Positions 1-5,366 of a DNA stretch of 8,969 bases are shown piece by piece. The notes under the pieces were generated by a model that worked only from the letters and a program-made list of their open reading frames with translations, did no database searches and was not told the DNA's origin. This DNA is from an uncultured Candidatus Saccharibacteria bacterium. GTDB lineage: Bacteria; Patescibacteria; Saccharimonadia; Saccharimonadales; UBA6022. Position numbers and translations under genes: made by a program. Numbering within the stretch: position 1 is the first letter of the stretch; each line of letters begins with the position of its first letter. Where the stretch lies: positions 1 to 8,969 of the forward strand of contig CAMLGO010000028.1 in NCBI GenBank assembly GCA_946479665.1, written 5' to 3'.

Positions 1-1
1 T

Positions 2-223
2 GAACTTGATAGGTTTTTGAAACCTGGGCAGGCACACGAACTGACGCTGTATAAGGGGCCGGTTCCTGTGAATGAATCTTACCACGAGGCTATTCTTTAC
101 TATAAAATTGTTGAGAATGGCGACTATTTCGCCGCTCATTTTATGATTGAATATAATCTGGTATCGAATGGCGTATATACGGTCGAGGAACTGCATCCCG
201 AGCGTGTCATTCATGACGTCTAG
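2..223 (+). CDS. 3' end of an unrecognised gene (partial)
   Basis: The reading frame is open from the left edge of the window to a TAG stop, so at least 73 C-terminal residues are visible and the true start probably lies outside. A TTG at position 17 could be a start, but it has no convincing ribosome binding site, and the frame stays open before it. The visible part is soluble, rich in aromatic residues (YHEAILYYKIVENGDYFAAHF) and alternates beta-like and charged segments; it has no membrane segment and no motif I can name. I do not recognise the family. The next gene starts 72 bases downstream, and no clear terminator separates them. Confidence 0.55.
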   Translation, partial: ELDRFLKPGQAHELTLYKGPVPVNESYHEAILYYKIVENGDYFAAHFMIEYNLVSNGVYTVEELHPERVIHDV

Positions 224-295
224 AGGTCGAAAAGACGCTATTGCACGGCCATAAAGTTGAGCGCATACTGTAGGTACGATTAACGAGGAGGCGAT

Positions 296-721
296 ATGGA
301 TGTAGTCATTAATTACTGGGCCGTGCTCGCGGCCGCGGCGGCTAGCATGGCAGTCGGGGCAATTTGGTACTCAACGGGAGTGTTTGGTAAGGTTTGGATG
401 AGGCTTGCTAAGGTGAAGCCAGACAGCAAGGTGTCGAATATGCAGATGACCATGATGTACGGCGGAACATTCATCGCCTCATTTGTGACTGCGTATGTTT
501 TGGCGCACGTGACATTTTTGAGTCACCATTTCTTTAATAATTCCTTTCTGCAAGATGCACTGACGACCGCTTTCTGGCTATGGCTAGGCTTTACGGCTGC
601 GCGTCTATTCGTGCATGATACCTTCGAGGGCCGACGTAAGAAATTGACACTACTAACAGCCGGCCATGAACTTGTGACAATCGTAGTGATGGCACTTATC
701 ATCGGCTTACTTCCTATATAG
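296..721 (+). CDS. DUF1761-type four-helix membrane protein
   Basis: The 141-residue protein has four hydrophobic stretches at about residues 5-25, 52-74, 86-107 and 118-140. The first carries the layout typical of DUF1761 proteins: a short N-terminus with NYWAVL, then a Gly-Ala rich helix ending in an IWYS motif, followed by FGKVWMRL. Family members are small integral membrane proteins of unknown function, so no reaction can be assigned. The ATG start is supported by a strong ribosome binding site, GAGGAGG at 285-291, five bases upstream. A possible promoter is TTGCAC at 241-246 with TACTGT at 266-271 (spacer 19), but this is weak. The gene ends just before a good intrinsic terminator, so it is probably expressed apart from the VOC gene that follows. 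Confidence 0.8.
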   Translation: MDVVINYWAVLAAAAASMAVGAIWYSTGVFGKVWMRLAKVKPDSKVSNMQMTMMYGGTFIASFVTAYVLAHVTFLSHHFFNNSFLQDALTTAFWLWLGFTAARLFVHDTFEGRRKKLTLLTAGHELVTIVVMALIIGLLPI

Positions 722-742
722 GACCGCATCTACGATATCGAT

Positions 743-776
743 GACCCCTGTAGTCGAGAGGCGAAGGGGTCTTTTT
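743..776 (+). terminator. Intrinsic terminator after the DUF1761 gene
   Basis: GACCCCT at 743-749 pairs perfectly with AGGGGTC at 765-771, and a run of five T follows at 772-776. The loop is 15 bases long. It lies 21 bases after the stop codon of the membrane-protein gene, so it should end that transcript. Its T run is only 16 bases upstream of the next -10 box. Confidence 0.8.
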
Positions 777-777
777 G

Positions 778-798
778 TTGACAAAATGGGCGTATAAT
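778..798 (+). promoter_or_regulatory. Promoter of the VOC gene
   Basis: A perfect -10 hexamer, TATAAT, sits at 793-798, giving a leader of about 24 bases before the ATG at 829. A perfect TTGACA at 778-783 is only 9 bases upstream, too close to be a normal -35 for this -10. The correctly spaced position overlaps the T run of the preceding terminator and does not match a -35. The -10 call is firm; the role of TTGACA is unclear. Confidence 0.6.
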
Positions 799-828
799 AG
801 AGATAGCAGCCTAATAAAGGAGGTGTCT

Positions 829-1206
829 ATGTTTAACGAAGGAACGGTTGTAGCAACAATTGCCGTCTCGGATATTTCGTCGGCAAAAGAATTCTATGGA
901 GGAACGCTCGGGCTCACTATGGTGGATGATAACCCGGGAGGAGTTACCTACAAGAGTGGTGCGGGTAAGCTTTTTGTGTATCAGTCACGGGTAGCCGGTA
1001 CTAACGAGGCAACCTGTGCTTCGTGGGAGGTAGATGATGTCGAGGCGGTGGTCGATGATTTAAAAGCAAAAGGTATTACTTTTGAACACTATGAGTTGCC
1101 GGGAATGACACGGGAAGGTGATATTCATTCGATGGGACAGTATAAATCGGCCTGGTTCAAAGATCCGGACGGCAACATTTTGAATGTTGGCGGCGGCACA
1201 ATGTAG
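829..1206 (+). CDS. VOC-superfamily (glyoxalase/bleomycin-resistance-like) protein
   Basis: The 125-residue protein has the two beta-alpha-beta-beta-beta halves of the vicinal oxygen chelate fold. Residues 7-31 (VVATIAVSDISSAKEFYGG, then LGL) are the typical first module, and residues 107-120 (AWFKDPDGNILNV) the typical last one. VOC proteins include glyoxalases, ring-cleaving dioxygenases and drug-binding proteins; the sequence does not say which substrate is used here. Metal ligands cannot be assigned with confidence. I chose the ATG at 829 because AGGAGGTG at 818-825, almost a full anti-16S match, sits four bases before it. A longer frame from a TTG at 775 would start inside the terminator and upstream of the -10 box, so it is not the start. 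The gene has its own promoter. Confidence 0.85.
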   Translation: MFNEGTVVATIAVSDISSAKEFYGGTLGLTMVDDNPGGVTYKSGAGKLFVYQSRVAGTNEATCASWEVDDVEAVVDDLKAKGITFEHYELPGMTREGDIHSMGQYKSAWFKDPDGNILNVGGGTM

Positions 1207-1217
1207 CACTCGCTATC

Positions 1218-1226
1218 TGTTACAAT
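1218..1226 (+). promoter_or_regulatory. Extended -10 promoter of the RNase H fusion gene (leaderless)
   Basis: TG at 1218-1219, one base, then TACAAT at 1221-1226 make an extended -10 element. Only six bases separate it from the ATG at 1233, so transcription should begin at or next to the A of the start codon. No ribosome binding site lies in front of that ATG, which agrees with a leaderless transcript. Confidence 0.65.
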
Positions 1227-1232
1227 TAAACA

Positions 1233-2126
1233 ATGATTACGTATTACACTGATGGCAGCGCAAGTCCTAACCCCGGTCCTGGTGGGTTTGCGGTTATTAA
1301 GGACTTAAGGCCACATTTACTTGGTAGTGAAGAGGGTAGTACGACAAATATTCGCATGGAGGGTAAAGCGATCTTGGCAGCTCTTAAAGATGCCAAAGGT
1401 GAACATTGTGAAATTTTTACCGATAGCGAATTCTGGATCAATGTCATCACGAAATGGGCACCTGGCTGGGAAGCGAAGGGCTGGAAGAAAAAGGGTGGTG
1501 AAATTAAGAATCTGGACATCGTTCAAGAAGTTTACCCGATCTATCAAGCATCGAACGCCACACTTACCTGGGTGCGCGGCCACGAAGGTGATATTGGCAA
1601 TGAGCTGGCTGACGAATGGGCGAACAAGGCACGTGAGCGTGGCGAGATCGGCCCAGTGCTTGTTGAAGCGCAGGCGCCAAAATCTGCCGAGGAATACACC
1701 GATGAATTTTTGGCGCTCGGTACTGTTATGCAGCTTGCAACAAGCCGCGAGAACGTGCCGTGGATATCGACTGTTTATTTTGTGGCGGACAGAGAGCGGA
1801 ATATCTATTGGCTGAGTCTTCCGGGGCGTCGTCATAGCGAAGAAGTTGCAGATAATCCACGAGTAGCGGTTGCGATTGCAATTAAGCAAGATTTGCCAGT
1901 TATCGGCATTCAGGCTGAAGGGTCGGTGACGGTTGTCGATGATACGGCTGTCGTTGAAAAAATCCTCGCTGGTTACATAAAGAAATACGATGGCGCTGGT
2001 AAAGAATTCCATCAGCGATTTATCGAAGGAAAAAATCAGCATCAGTTATATAAACTAACACCGAGCAGCTTGGTGTTATTTGACGAAGTTCATTTTAAGA
2101 CTGGGCCGGCTCAGCGGATCATCTAA
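1233..2126 (+). CDS. RNase HI fused to a pyridoxamine-5'-phosphate-oxidase-like domain
   Basis: This 297-residue protein joins two folds. Residues 1-137 are a full RNase HI, the enzyme that cuts the RNA strand of RNA-DNA hybrids. It starts with YYTDGSASPNPGPGG, and all four acidic metal ligands and the histidine are present: Asp7, Glu43, Asp64, His117 and Asp127, matching E. coli Asp10, Glu48, Asp70, His124 and Asp134 with nearly the same spacing. Residues about 155-297 resemble the split-barrel flavin-binding PNPOx family (for example LATSRENVPWISTVYFV, then SLPGRRHSEEVADNPRVAVAI). That family includes pyridoxamine oxidases and F420- or flavin-dependent reductases; the substrate is not predictable here. 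The linker at 138-154 is short. One uninterrupted frame spans both parts, so the fusion is not created by a frameshift. It heads a unit with the CYTH and yaaA genes. Confidence 0.88.
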   Translation: MITYYTDGSASPNPGPGGFAVIKDLRPHLLGSEEGSTTNIRMEGKAILAALKDAKGEHCEIFTDSEFWINVITKWAPGWEAKGWKKKGGEIKNLDIVQEVYPIYQASNATLTWVRGHEGDIGNELADEWANKARERGEIGPVLVEAQAPKSAEEYTDEFLALGTVMQLATSRENVPWISTVYFVADRERNIYWLSLPGRRHSEEVADNPRVAVAIAIKQDLPVIGIQAEGSVTVVDDTAVVEKILAGYIKKYDGAGKEFHQRFIEGKNQHQLYKLTPSSLVLFDEVHFKTGPAQRII

Positions 2127-2138
2127 TTGGGGAAATAT

Positions 2139-2708
2139 ATGCGAGAAATAGAAATCAAGGCGGCAATTACGTCAGTCCAATCGATTATCGATGTACTTCA
2201 AGCGCAGAATATTGCTGTCGGTGAACCGGTGACGCAACATGATCGTGTCTATGGACAGGTTGGCGTTGATGGCGGCGGAGACAATACGGCGCCATGGTTG
2301 CGGATTCGATCCGAGACAAAGCAGGGGGCGACAAGGCATGTTTTTACCCTGAAGCGATCAGTCACGAATCAACTGGATAGTATCGAGCATGAAACTGAGA
2401 TTGCTGACCCGGTGGAGCTTGAGGCAATTATTGGTCAACTGGCTTTTTTACCATATTCCGACCTGACAAAAACACGTCAAAAAGCACACATGGGCGATAT
2501 TGAGATATGTATCGATACCGTTGATGGGCTAGGCAGTTTTATTGAAGTCGAGAAGCTTACCGACGATAACGTAGACTATGAGGTAGTGGCGGCAGAGTTG
2601 TGGCAGGTGTTGGTTCGGTTGGGTATCCAACCGGAGGACGAAGTGACTGATGGGTATGACGTACTTATGAACAAGAAGCTGGCACTAGCCGTGGTTGTTG
2701 GCGAGTAG
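2139..2708 (+). CDS. CYTH-domain protein (triphosphatase or class IV adenylate cyclase-like)
   Basis: The 189-residue protein opens with the signature ExExK (Glu3, Glu5, Lys7) of the CYTH/triphosphate tunnel metalloenzyme fold. Further tunnel residues are visible in order: Arg55 and Arg57 in WLRIRSE, Lys72 in FTLKR, the acidic pair in EHETEI (residues 83-88), Lys111 and Arg113, and Glu136/Glu138 in the GLGSFIEVEK strand. Such enzymes bind a triphosphate chain and a divalent metal; members are thiamine- or inorganic-triphosphatases or class IV adenylate cyclases. The GLGxFIEVE segment is common in the class IV cyclase-like group, but the true substrate is open. I chose the ATG at 2139 because the signature follows directly; an in-frame TTG at 2127 would only add MGKY. 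GGGGA at 2129-2133 may serve as a weak ribosome binding site. It lies 12 bases after the RNase H fusion gene. Confidence 0.85.
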   Translation: MREIEIKAAITSVQSIIDVLQAQNIAVGEPVTQHDRVYGQVGVDGGGDNTAPWLRIRSETKQGATRHVFTLKRSVTNQLDSIEHETEIADPVELEAIIGQLAFLPYSDLTKTRQKAHMGDIEICIDTVDGLGSFIEVEKLTDDNVDYEVVAAELWQVLVRLGIQPEDEVTDGYDVLMNKKLALAVVVGE

Positions 2709-2717
2709 ACGAGCAAT

Positions 2718-3482
2718 ATGTTGACGATCTTAACACCGTCAAAGACGATGGATTTTGTCTCTAGAGTACCGAGCTATGTTGCGGCGACCGTGCCCGAGTT
2801 CCATATGGAGGCCGCCCGGCTCCGCTCGCATATTTCTATCTACGATCATACTGCGCTACGAAAGCTTATGTCGATTAGTGATGATTTGGCGCAAAAGGTA
2901 CATGTTATGTACCAAGAGAAAATAGTAAAACCGGCTTTCTGGGCATATGATGGTGACGTGTTTAAGGGAGTTCAGGCGGCGACACTGACCGAATCCGATG
3001 CGCTCTTTGCCCAAGCTCATGTACTTGTGCCGAGCGGGCTTTACGGCTTGGTTCGGCCCTTCGACCTCATCTCGCCATATCGATTAGAGATGAAGGCAAA
3101 ACTAGCTATTGATGAGACGAATAATTTATATCAATTCTGGGCAGATAAACTTGGTCGATATGTCGAGCAACATGCCGGCCACGAAGTTTTAATGTTGTCA
3201 TCGCAAGAATATGCTCGAACGATTACCCCATATCTTCATTCGGACACCAGCGTGGTGACTCCGGCGTTCATCGACAGAAAGCCGGACGGGACAGAGGCGC
3301 AGGTGGCAATTTATAACAAAATGATGCGTGGCGTGATGGGGCGCTGGGTAATCGATCAACGGGTCGATTCACTTAGTGATATTCATCTATTTTGCGCTCA
3401 CGGCTACGCCTATAGTGAAGAGCGAAGCATGGCAGGCCGCCCGGTTTTTTATCGTAAGGTTATGACGCCACTCCGTTTTTAA
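2718..3482 (+). CDS. yaaA: Peroxide stress protein YaaA (DUF328)
   Basis: The 254-residue protein matches YaaA along its whole length (E. coli YaaA is 258 residues). Recognisable blocks are LTPSKTMDF at 5-13 (usual form ISPAKTLDF), YDGDVFKGVQA at 77-87, SGLYGLVRPFDLISPYRLEM at 106-125, LYQFWADKL at 137-145, SSQEY at 161-165 and KMMRGVMGRW at 201-210. In E. coli, YaaA is induced under H2O2 stress and lowers free intracellular iron, limiting Fenton damage; it also binds DNA. Its detailed chemistry is not settled. The ATG is nine bases after the CYTH stop codon, so the two are surely cotranscribed; the ribosome binding site is weak. The last 23 bases overlap the end of the oxygenase gene on the other strand. 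Confidence 0.93.
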   Translation: MLTILTPSKTMDFVSRVPSYVAATVPEFHMEAARLRSHISIYDHTALRKLMSISDDLAQKVHVMYQEKIVKPAFWAYDGDVFKGVQAATLTESDALFAQAHVLVPSGLYGLVRPFDLISPYRLEMKAKLAIDETNNLYQFWADKLGRYVEQHAGHEVLMLSSQEYARTITPYLHSDTSVVTPAFIDRKPDGTEAQVAIYNKMMRGVMGRWVIDQRVDSLSDIHLFCAHGYAYSEERSMAGRPVFYRKVMTPLRF

Positions 3483-4299
3483 ATAGTTCTGCGAAATCAT
3501 CAGGCGTCATATCGTAGTTAAAGCCTGGCGTTTTTTCCTGGAGACGACCGTGGCGCTCTTTGTCGTACACCGGTGTGTCGACGAGCCGCACGAAGCAGAC
3601 GACGGCATATCTTCCAATATCTTTGGTTGAATCTGTGGCGATCACGCGATGCGGTAATGCTCGTAGCTCGCCATGTGCCGCGAGTTGTAGCTGCATGGCT
3701 GGGAAAACAGCGGCTTTGCCGGCTTCGACAGGCATATCTTGCCATTGGCGAGTTGCGTAATCAAGTCGTTCGCAGCCGTGATCAGTTTCGAATAAGTGAA
3801 AAGTAAAGCCGCTTTGATCGGTGTGAGGTTCTGCGATTAGTTCTCCTTGGTTGCGATTACCAAAGTAATGAAGATAGCGGACGAATATCGAGCTGCTGCT
3901 GCGTTTTACGGTTTCGGCGAATCCCTCAATATCGTACGTTGCCTCAACTTGTTCACCAAAGGACGTCACGAGGGGTAGGATATTGCGAGTGAGTTGCAGG
4001 GCGTGTCGCACAAACGCTACTCCAACGGGTGATGTATCTTTACGGGCAAGTTGATTGTTGCCAGTGAGGAGTATGTCGAAATTTTCCTTTCGATCAGCAT
4101 GATCTCCAATACCGTCCTTGAATTCATATCCGTTTCCAGCGGAAGTATCAGATGTTTTAAACAGATCCTTCTCCGCCTGTGGCAGGGCGCAGAACTCCTG
4201 CCATAGGGCTGCTGTTTCTTCAACGTGATGGCGAAGAGTTGTGTTGTATGTCATCATCGCTACACCATCTTCTTGTAACTTTTTTATTGCTTCACTCAT
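3460..4299 (-). CDS. Isopenicillin-N-synthase-like Fe(II)/2-oxoglutarate oxygenase
   Basis: The 279-residue protein has the double-stranded beta-helix iron site of the 2OG-Fe(II) oxygenases: His159 and Asp161 in AEPHTDQSG, His217 in LPHRVIAT, and Arg230 in GRYAVVCF, where the co-substrate carboxylate is normally held (family pattern RxS, here RYA). The N-terminal part (residues 20-50, ending in ALPQAEKDLFK) matches the DIOX_N helix that precedes the core. The protein is shorter than typical members of about 330 residues and lacks most of the usual opening strand. Substrate and product cannot be read from sequence; family members modify small molecules and amino acids using O2. AGGAG six bases before the ATG supports the start. 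The end overlaps yaaA by 23 bases, tail to tail. A possible -10, TACACT, is at 4322-4327. Confidence 0.85.
   Translation of the reverse strand: MSEAIKKLQEDGVAMMTYNTTLRHHVEETAALWQEFCALPQAEKDLFKTSDTSAGNGYEFKDGIGDHADRKENFDILLTGNNQLARKDTSPVGVAFVRHALQLTRNILPLVTSFGEQVEATYDIEGFAETVKRSSSSIFVRYLHYFGNRNQGELIAEPHTDQSGFTFHLFETDHGCERLDYATRQWQDMPVEAGKAAVFPAMQLQLAAHGELRALPHRVIATDSTKDIGRYAVVCFVRLVDTPVYDKERHGRLQEKTPGFNYDMTPDDFAELFKNGVAS
3500..3536 (+). terminator. Possible weak terminator after yaaA
   Basis: TCAGGC at 3500-3505 can pair with GCCTGG at 3523-3528 (one G-T pair, 17-base loop), and a run of six T follows at 3531-3536. It begins 18 bases after the yaaA stop codon and lies inside the coding sequence of the convergent oxygenase gene. 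The stem is short and the call is tentative. Confidence 0.3.
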
Positions 4300-4344
4300 A
4301 AAATCTCCTGTTATGGGTGATAGTGTACGCTGGTCTGACCTATG

Positions 4345-4368
4345 AAAAAAGTGAGGCTTTCCTCACTT
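4345..4368 (-). terminator. Intrinsic terminator after the Nudix gene
   Basis: Read on the minus strand, AAGTGAGG and CCTCACTT form a perfect 8-bp stem with a 4-base loop. The last two T of the stem and the four that follow it make a run of six T (4345-4350). It sits 18 bases after the Nudix stop codon and before the oxygenase gene, so these two same-strand genes are separate transcription units. Confidence 0.88.
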
Positions 4369-4386
4369 GCTAGAATCATCAGAAGG

Positions 4387-5094
4387 TTATAGAGTATCGT
4401 TTTGTTGTGTTGTTTCGATATAGAATAGCGGTAATGTATCGATGGTGTTGTTTTGAAGAGCTTGGAGGACTGTCGTAACACTTGCAATTGAATCATGCGG
4501 ATCTGCTTCGTTCTCAAGAGCTTGTTCGATCGGCGTCCAGAAGTTCTGTCCAAAGTCGGTGTCCGTGAGCGTACCGTCGTAAGCGTCGGCATAGCAAATA
4601 GGGAATAGCACGTCCGAAAATAACTCATTTCGTCGATACATCATGCGCCGCTCGTGTCCAAGTAGGCGGAACGAGGCGGTGAGGCCGGTTTCGTCATGGA
4701 GCTTTCGCGCAGCTGCATCCAGAATTGGCTCGCCCTTTATGGCCGTGCCACCCATAACGCCAATTTTTCCGTATGATGGCTGACTCTGCCGGACTTGGTT
4801 CAGGATCTCGATCGTGCCGCCTGTATTGCGTGACACGATTGTAATGACATTCATTTTAAATAATCTATTGGATGTGTCGCTCGTGTGATGAATATCGGCC
4901 ACATGGCGTCGGCCATTCTCTGTCAGGCTGTAGCCGGTTGATGATTTTTCGACAAGTTTTTTGGCTATGAGAAACTTGAGGTGATAATTGTATAGATCAT
5001 TTGGTGTTTCATCTGGCCGCATATCGCTATAGCGCAAAGCGTCGGCATTCTTTAGCCGAGAGATGATATGGTTTTGAATAGGTGACAGATGCAT
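4387..5094 (-). CDS. Winged-helix plus Nudix-domain protein with an altered Nudix box
   Basis: The 235-residue protein has two parts. Residues 1-70 look like a winged-helix DNA-binding module: helices around 5-15 and 33-49 (LYNYHLKFLIAKKLVEK), then the wing-like STGYSLTENGRRHV. Residues about 80-215 are a Nudix domain. Its box fits Gx5Ex7R from Gly116 through Glu122 to Arg130, but then reads RKLHDETGL where the consensus is REUxEExGU. Thus Lys131 replaces the first metal-binding glutamate and Asp134 replaces the second, while Glu135 is kept. Nudix enzymes hydrolyse nucleoside diphosphates linked to another group; some relatives have become ligand sensors attached to HTH domains, and that could be the case here. 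The ATG has no ribosome binding site but follows a strong promoter by eight bases, suggesting a leaderless mRNA. Confidence 0.8.
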   Translation of the reverse strand: MHLSPIQNHIISRLKNADALRYSDMRPDETPNDLYNYHLKFLIAKKLVEKSSTGYSLTENGRRHVADIHHTSDTSNRLFKMNVITIVSRNTGGTIEILNQVRQSQPSYGKIGVMGGTAIKGEPILDAAARKLHDETGLTASFRLLGHERRMMYRRNELFSDVLFPICYADAYDGTLTDTDFGQNFWTPIEQALENEADPHDSIASVTTVLQALQNNTIDTLPLFYIETTQQNDTL

Positions 5095-5102
5095 GTAGCC
5101 CG

Positions 5103-5131
5103 ACTATATAATGATAAGAATCAAAGATCAA
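5103..5131 (-). promoter_or_regulatory. Promoter of the Nudix gene
   Basis: On the minus strand, TTGATC (5126-5131) and TATAGT (5103-5108) are separated by exactly 17 bases. Each is close to the sigma-70 consensus. The -10 ends eight bases before the ATG at 5094, so the expected transcription start is at or within two bases of the start codon. Confidence 0.75.
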
Positions 5132-5147
5132 TGGCCTCGTGATTAGT

Positions 5148-5177
5148 TTGGCTGTGGCCTGCTGTATGTGGTACGAT
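5148..5177 (+). promoter_or_regulatory. metK: Promoter of the SAM riboswitch-metK transcript
   Basis: TTGGCT at 5148-5153 and TACGAT at 5172-5177 are 18 bases apart, and TG at 5169-5170 makes the -10 an extended one. Transcription would begin near 5184, about ten bases before the aptamer, which is where a riboswitch promoter should be. A TATAAT at 5107-5112 on this strand is less likely because it overlaps the Nudix promoter and lies much further from the aptamer. Confidence 0.65.
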
Positions 5178-5193
5178 GGGTGAGTAACAAACT

Positions 5194-5297
5194 AAATATC
5201 AAGAGCGCGATGAGGGACTGGCCCGATGACTCGCCGGCAACCTGTAGAAATATAAGGTGCCAATTCCAGCCTGAGAACATCAGGAAAGATATATGAG
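5194..5297 (+). promoter_or_regulatory. SAM-I (S-box) riboswitch aptamer
   Basis: The conserved S-box core is all present and in order: ATCAAGAG at 5198-5205, GAGGGACTGGCCCGATGA at 5212-5229, CCGGCAACC at 5234-5242, AAGGTGCCAATTCC at 5254-5267 and GGAAAGAT at 5283-5290. Helices can be drawn: P1 from ATATC (5196-5200) with GATAT (5288-5292), the P2 base from GCGA (5207-5210) with TCGC (5231-5234), and P4 from CCTGA (5270-5274) with TCAGG (5280-5284). This RNA class binds S-adenosylmethionine and usually turns off methionine or SAM synthesis genes. Here it leads directly into metK, so it gives product feedback. The identification rests on conserved primary sequence and is secure. Confidence 0.95.
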
Positions 5298-5366
5298 TAC
5301 ATCTTTTATTCAAAAGAAAAACTCCTTTCTTAATGTTTCGACAGGGCAGATAGAGAGGAGTTTTTC
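5282..5366 (+). promoter_or_regulatory. Riboswitch expression platform with alternative RNA stems over the metK ribosome binding site
   Basis: AGAAAAACTCCTTTCT (5315-5330) faces AGAGAGGAGTTTTTC (5352-5366). Positions 5316-5330 and 5352-5366 pair over 15 bp with one G-U pair, burying the whole Shine-Dalgarno (GAGGAG, 5355-5360) just before the ATG at 5367. The competing fold is nested: AGGAAAG (5282-5288) with CTTTCTT (5325-5331, offset one wobble), GAGT (5295-5298) with ACTC (5321-5324), and CTTTT (5303-5307) with AAAAG (5312-5316). It uses the P1 and P4 3' bases of the aptamer, so it can form only when SAM is absent, and it would free the ribosome site. Because the sequestering stem ends in T5, it might also act as a terminator. 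Confidence 0.75.

Noticed and set aside
1317..2042. 241-codon open frame on the minus strand opposite the RNase H fusion
   Set aside because: The plus strand encodes clear RNase HI and PNPOx-like domains across the same stretch; the antisense product has no known motif and no ribosome site.
5107..5112. TATAAT on the plus strand as a metK promoter
   Set aside because: It lies about 85 bases before the aptamer and overlaps the minus-strand Nudix promoter; the extended -10 at 5169-5177 fits the aptamer start much better.
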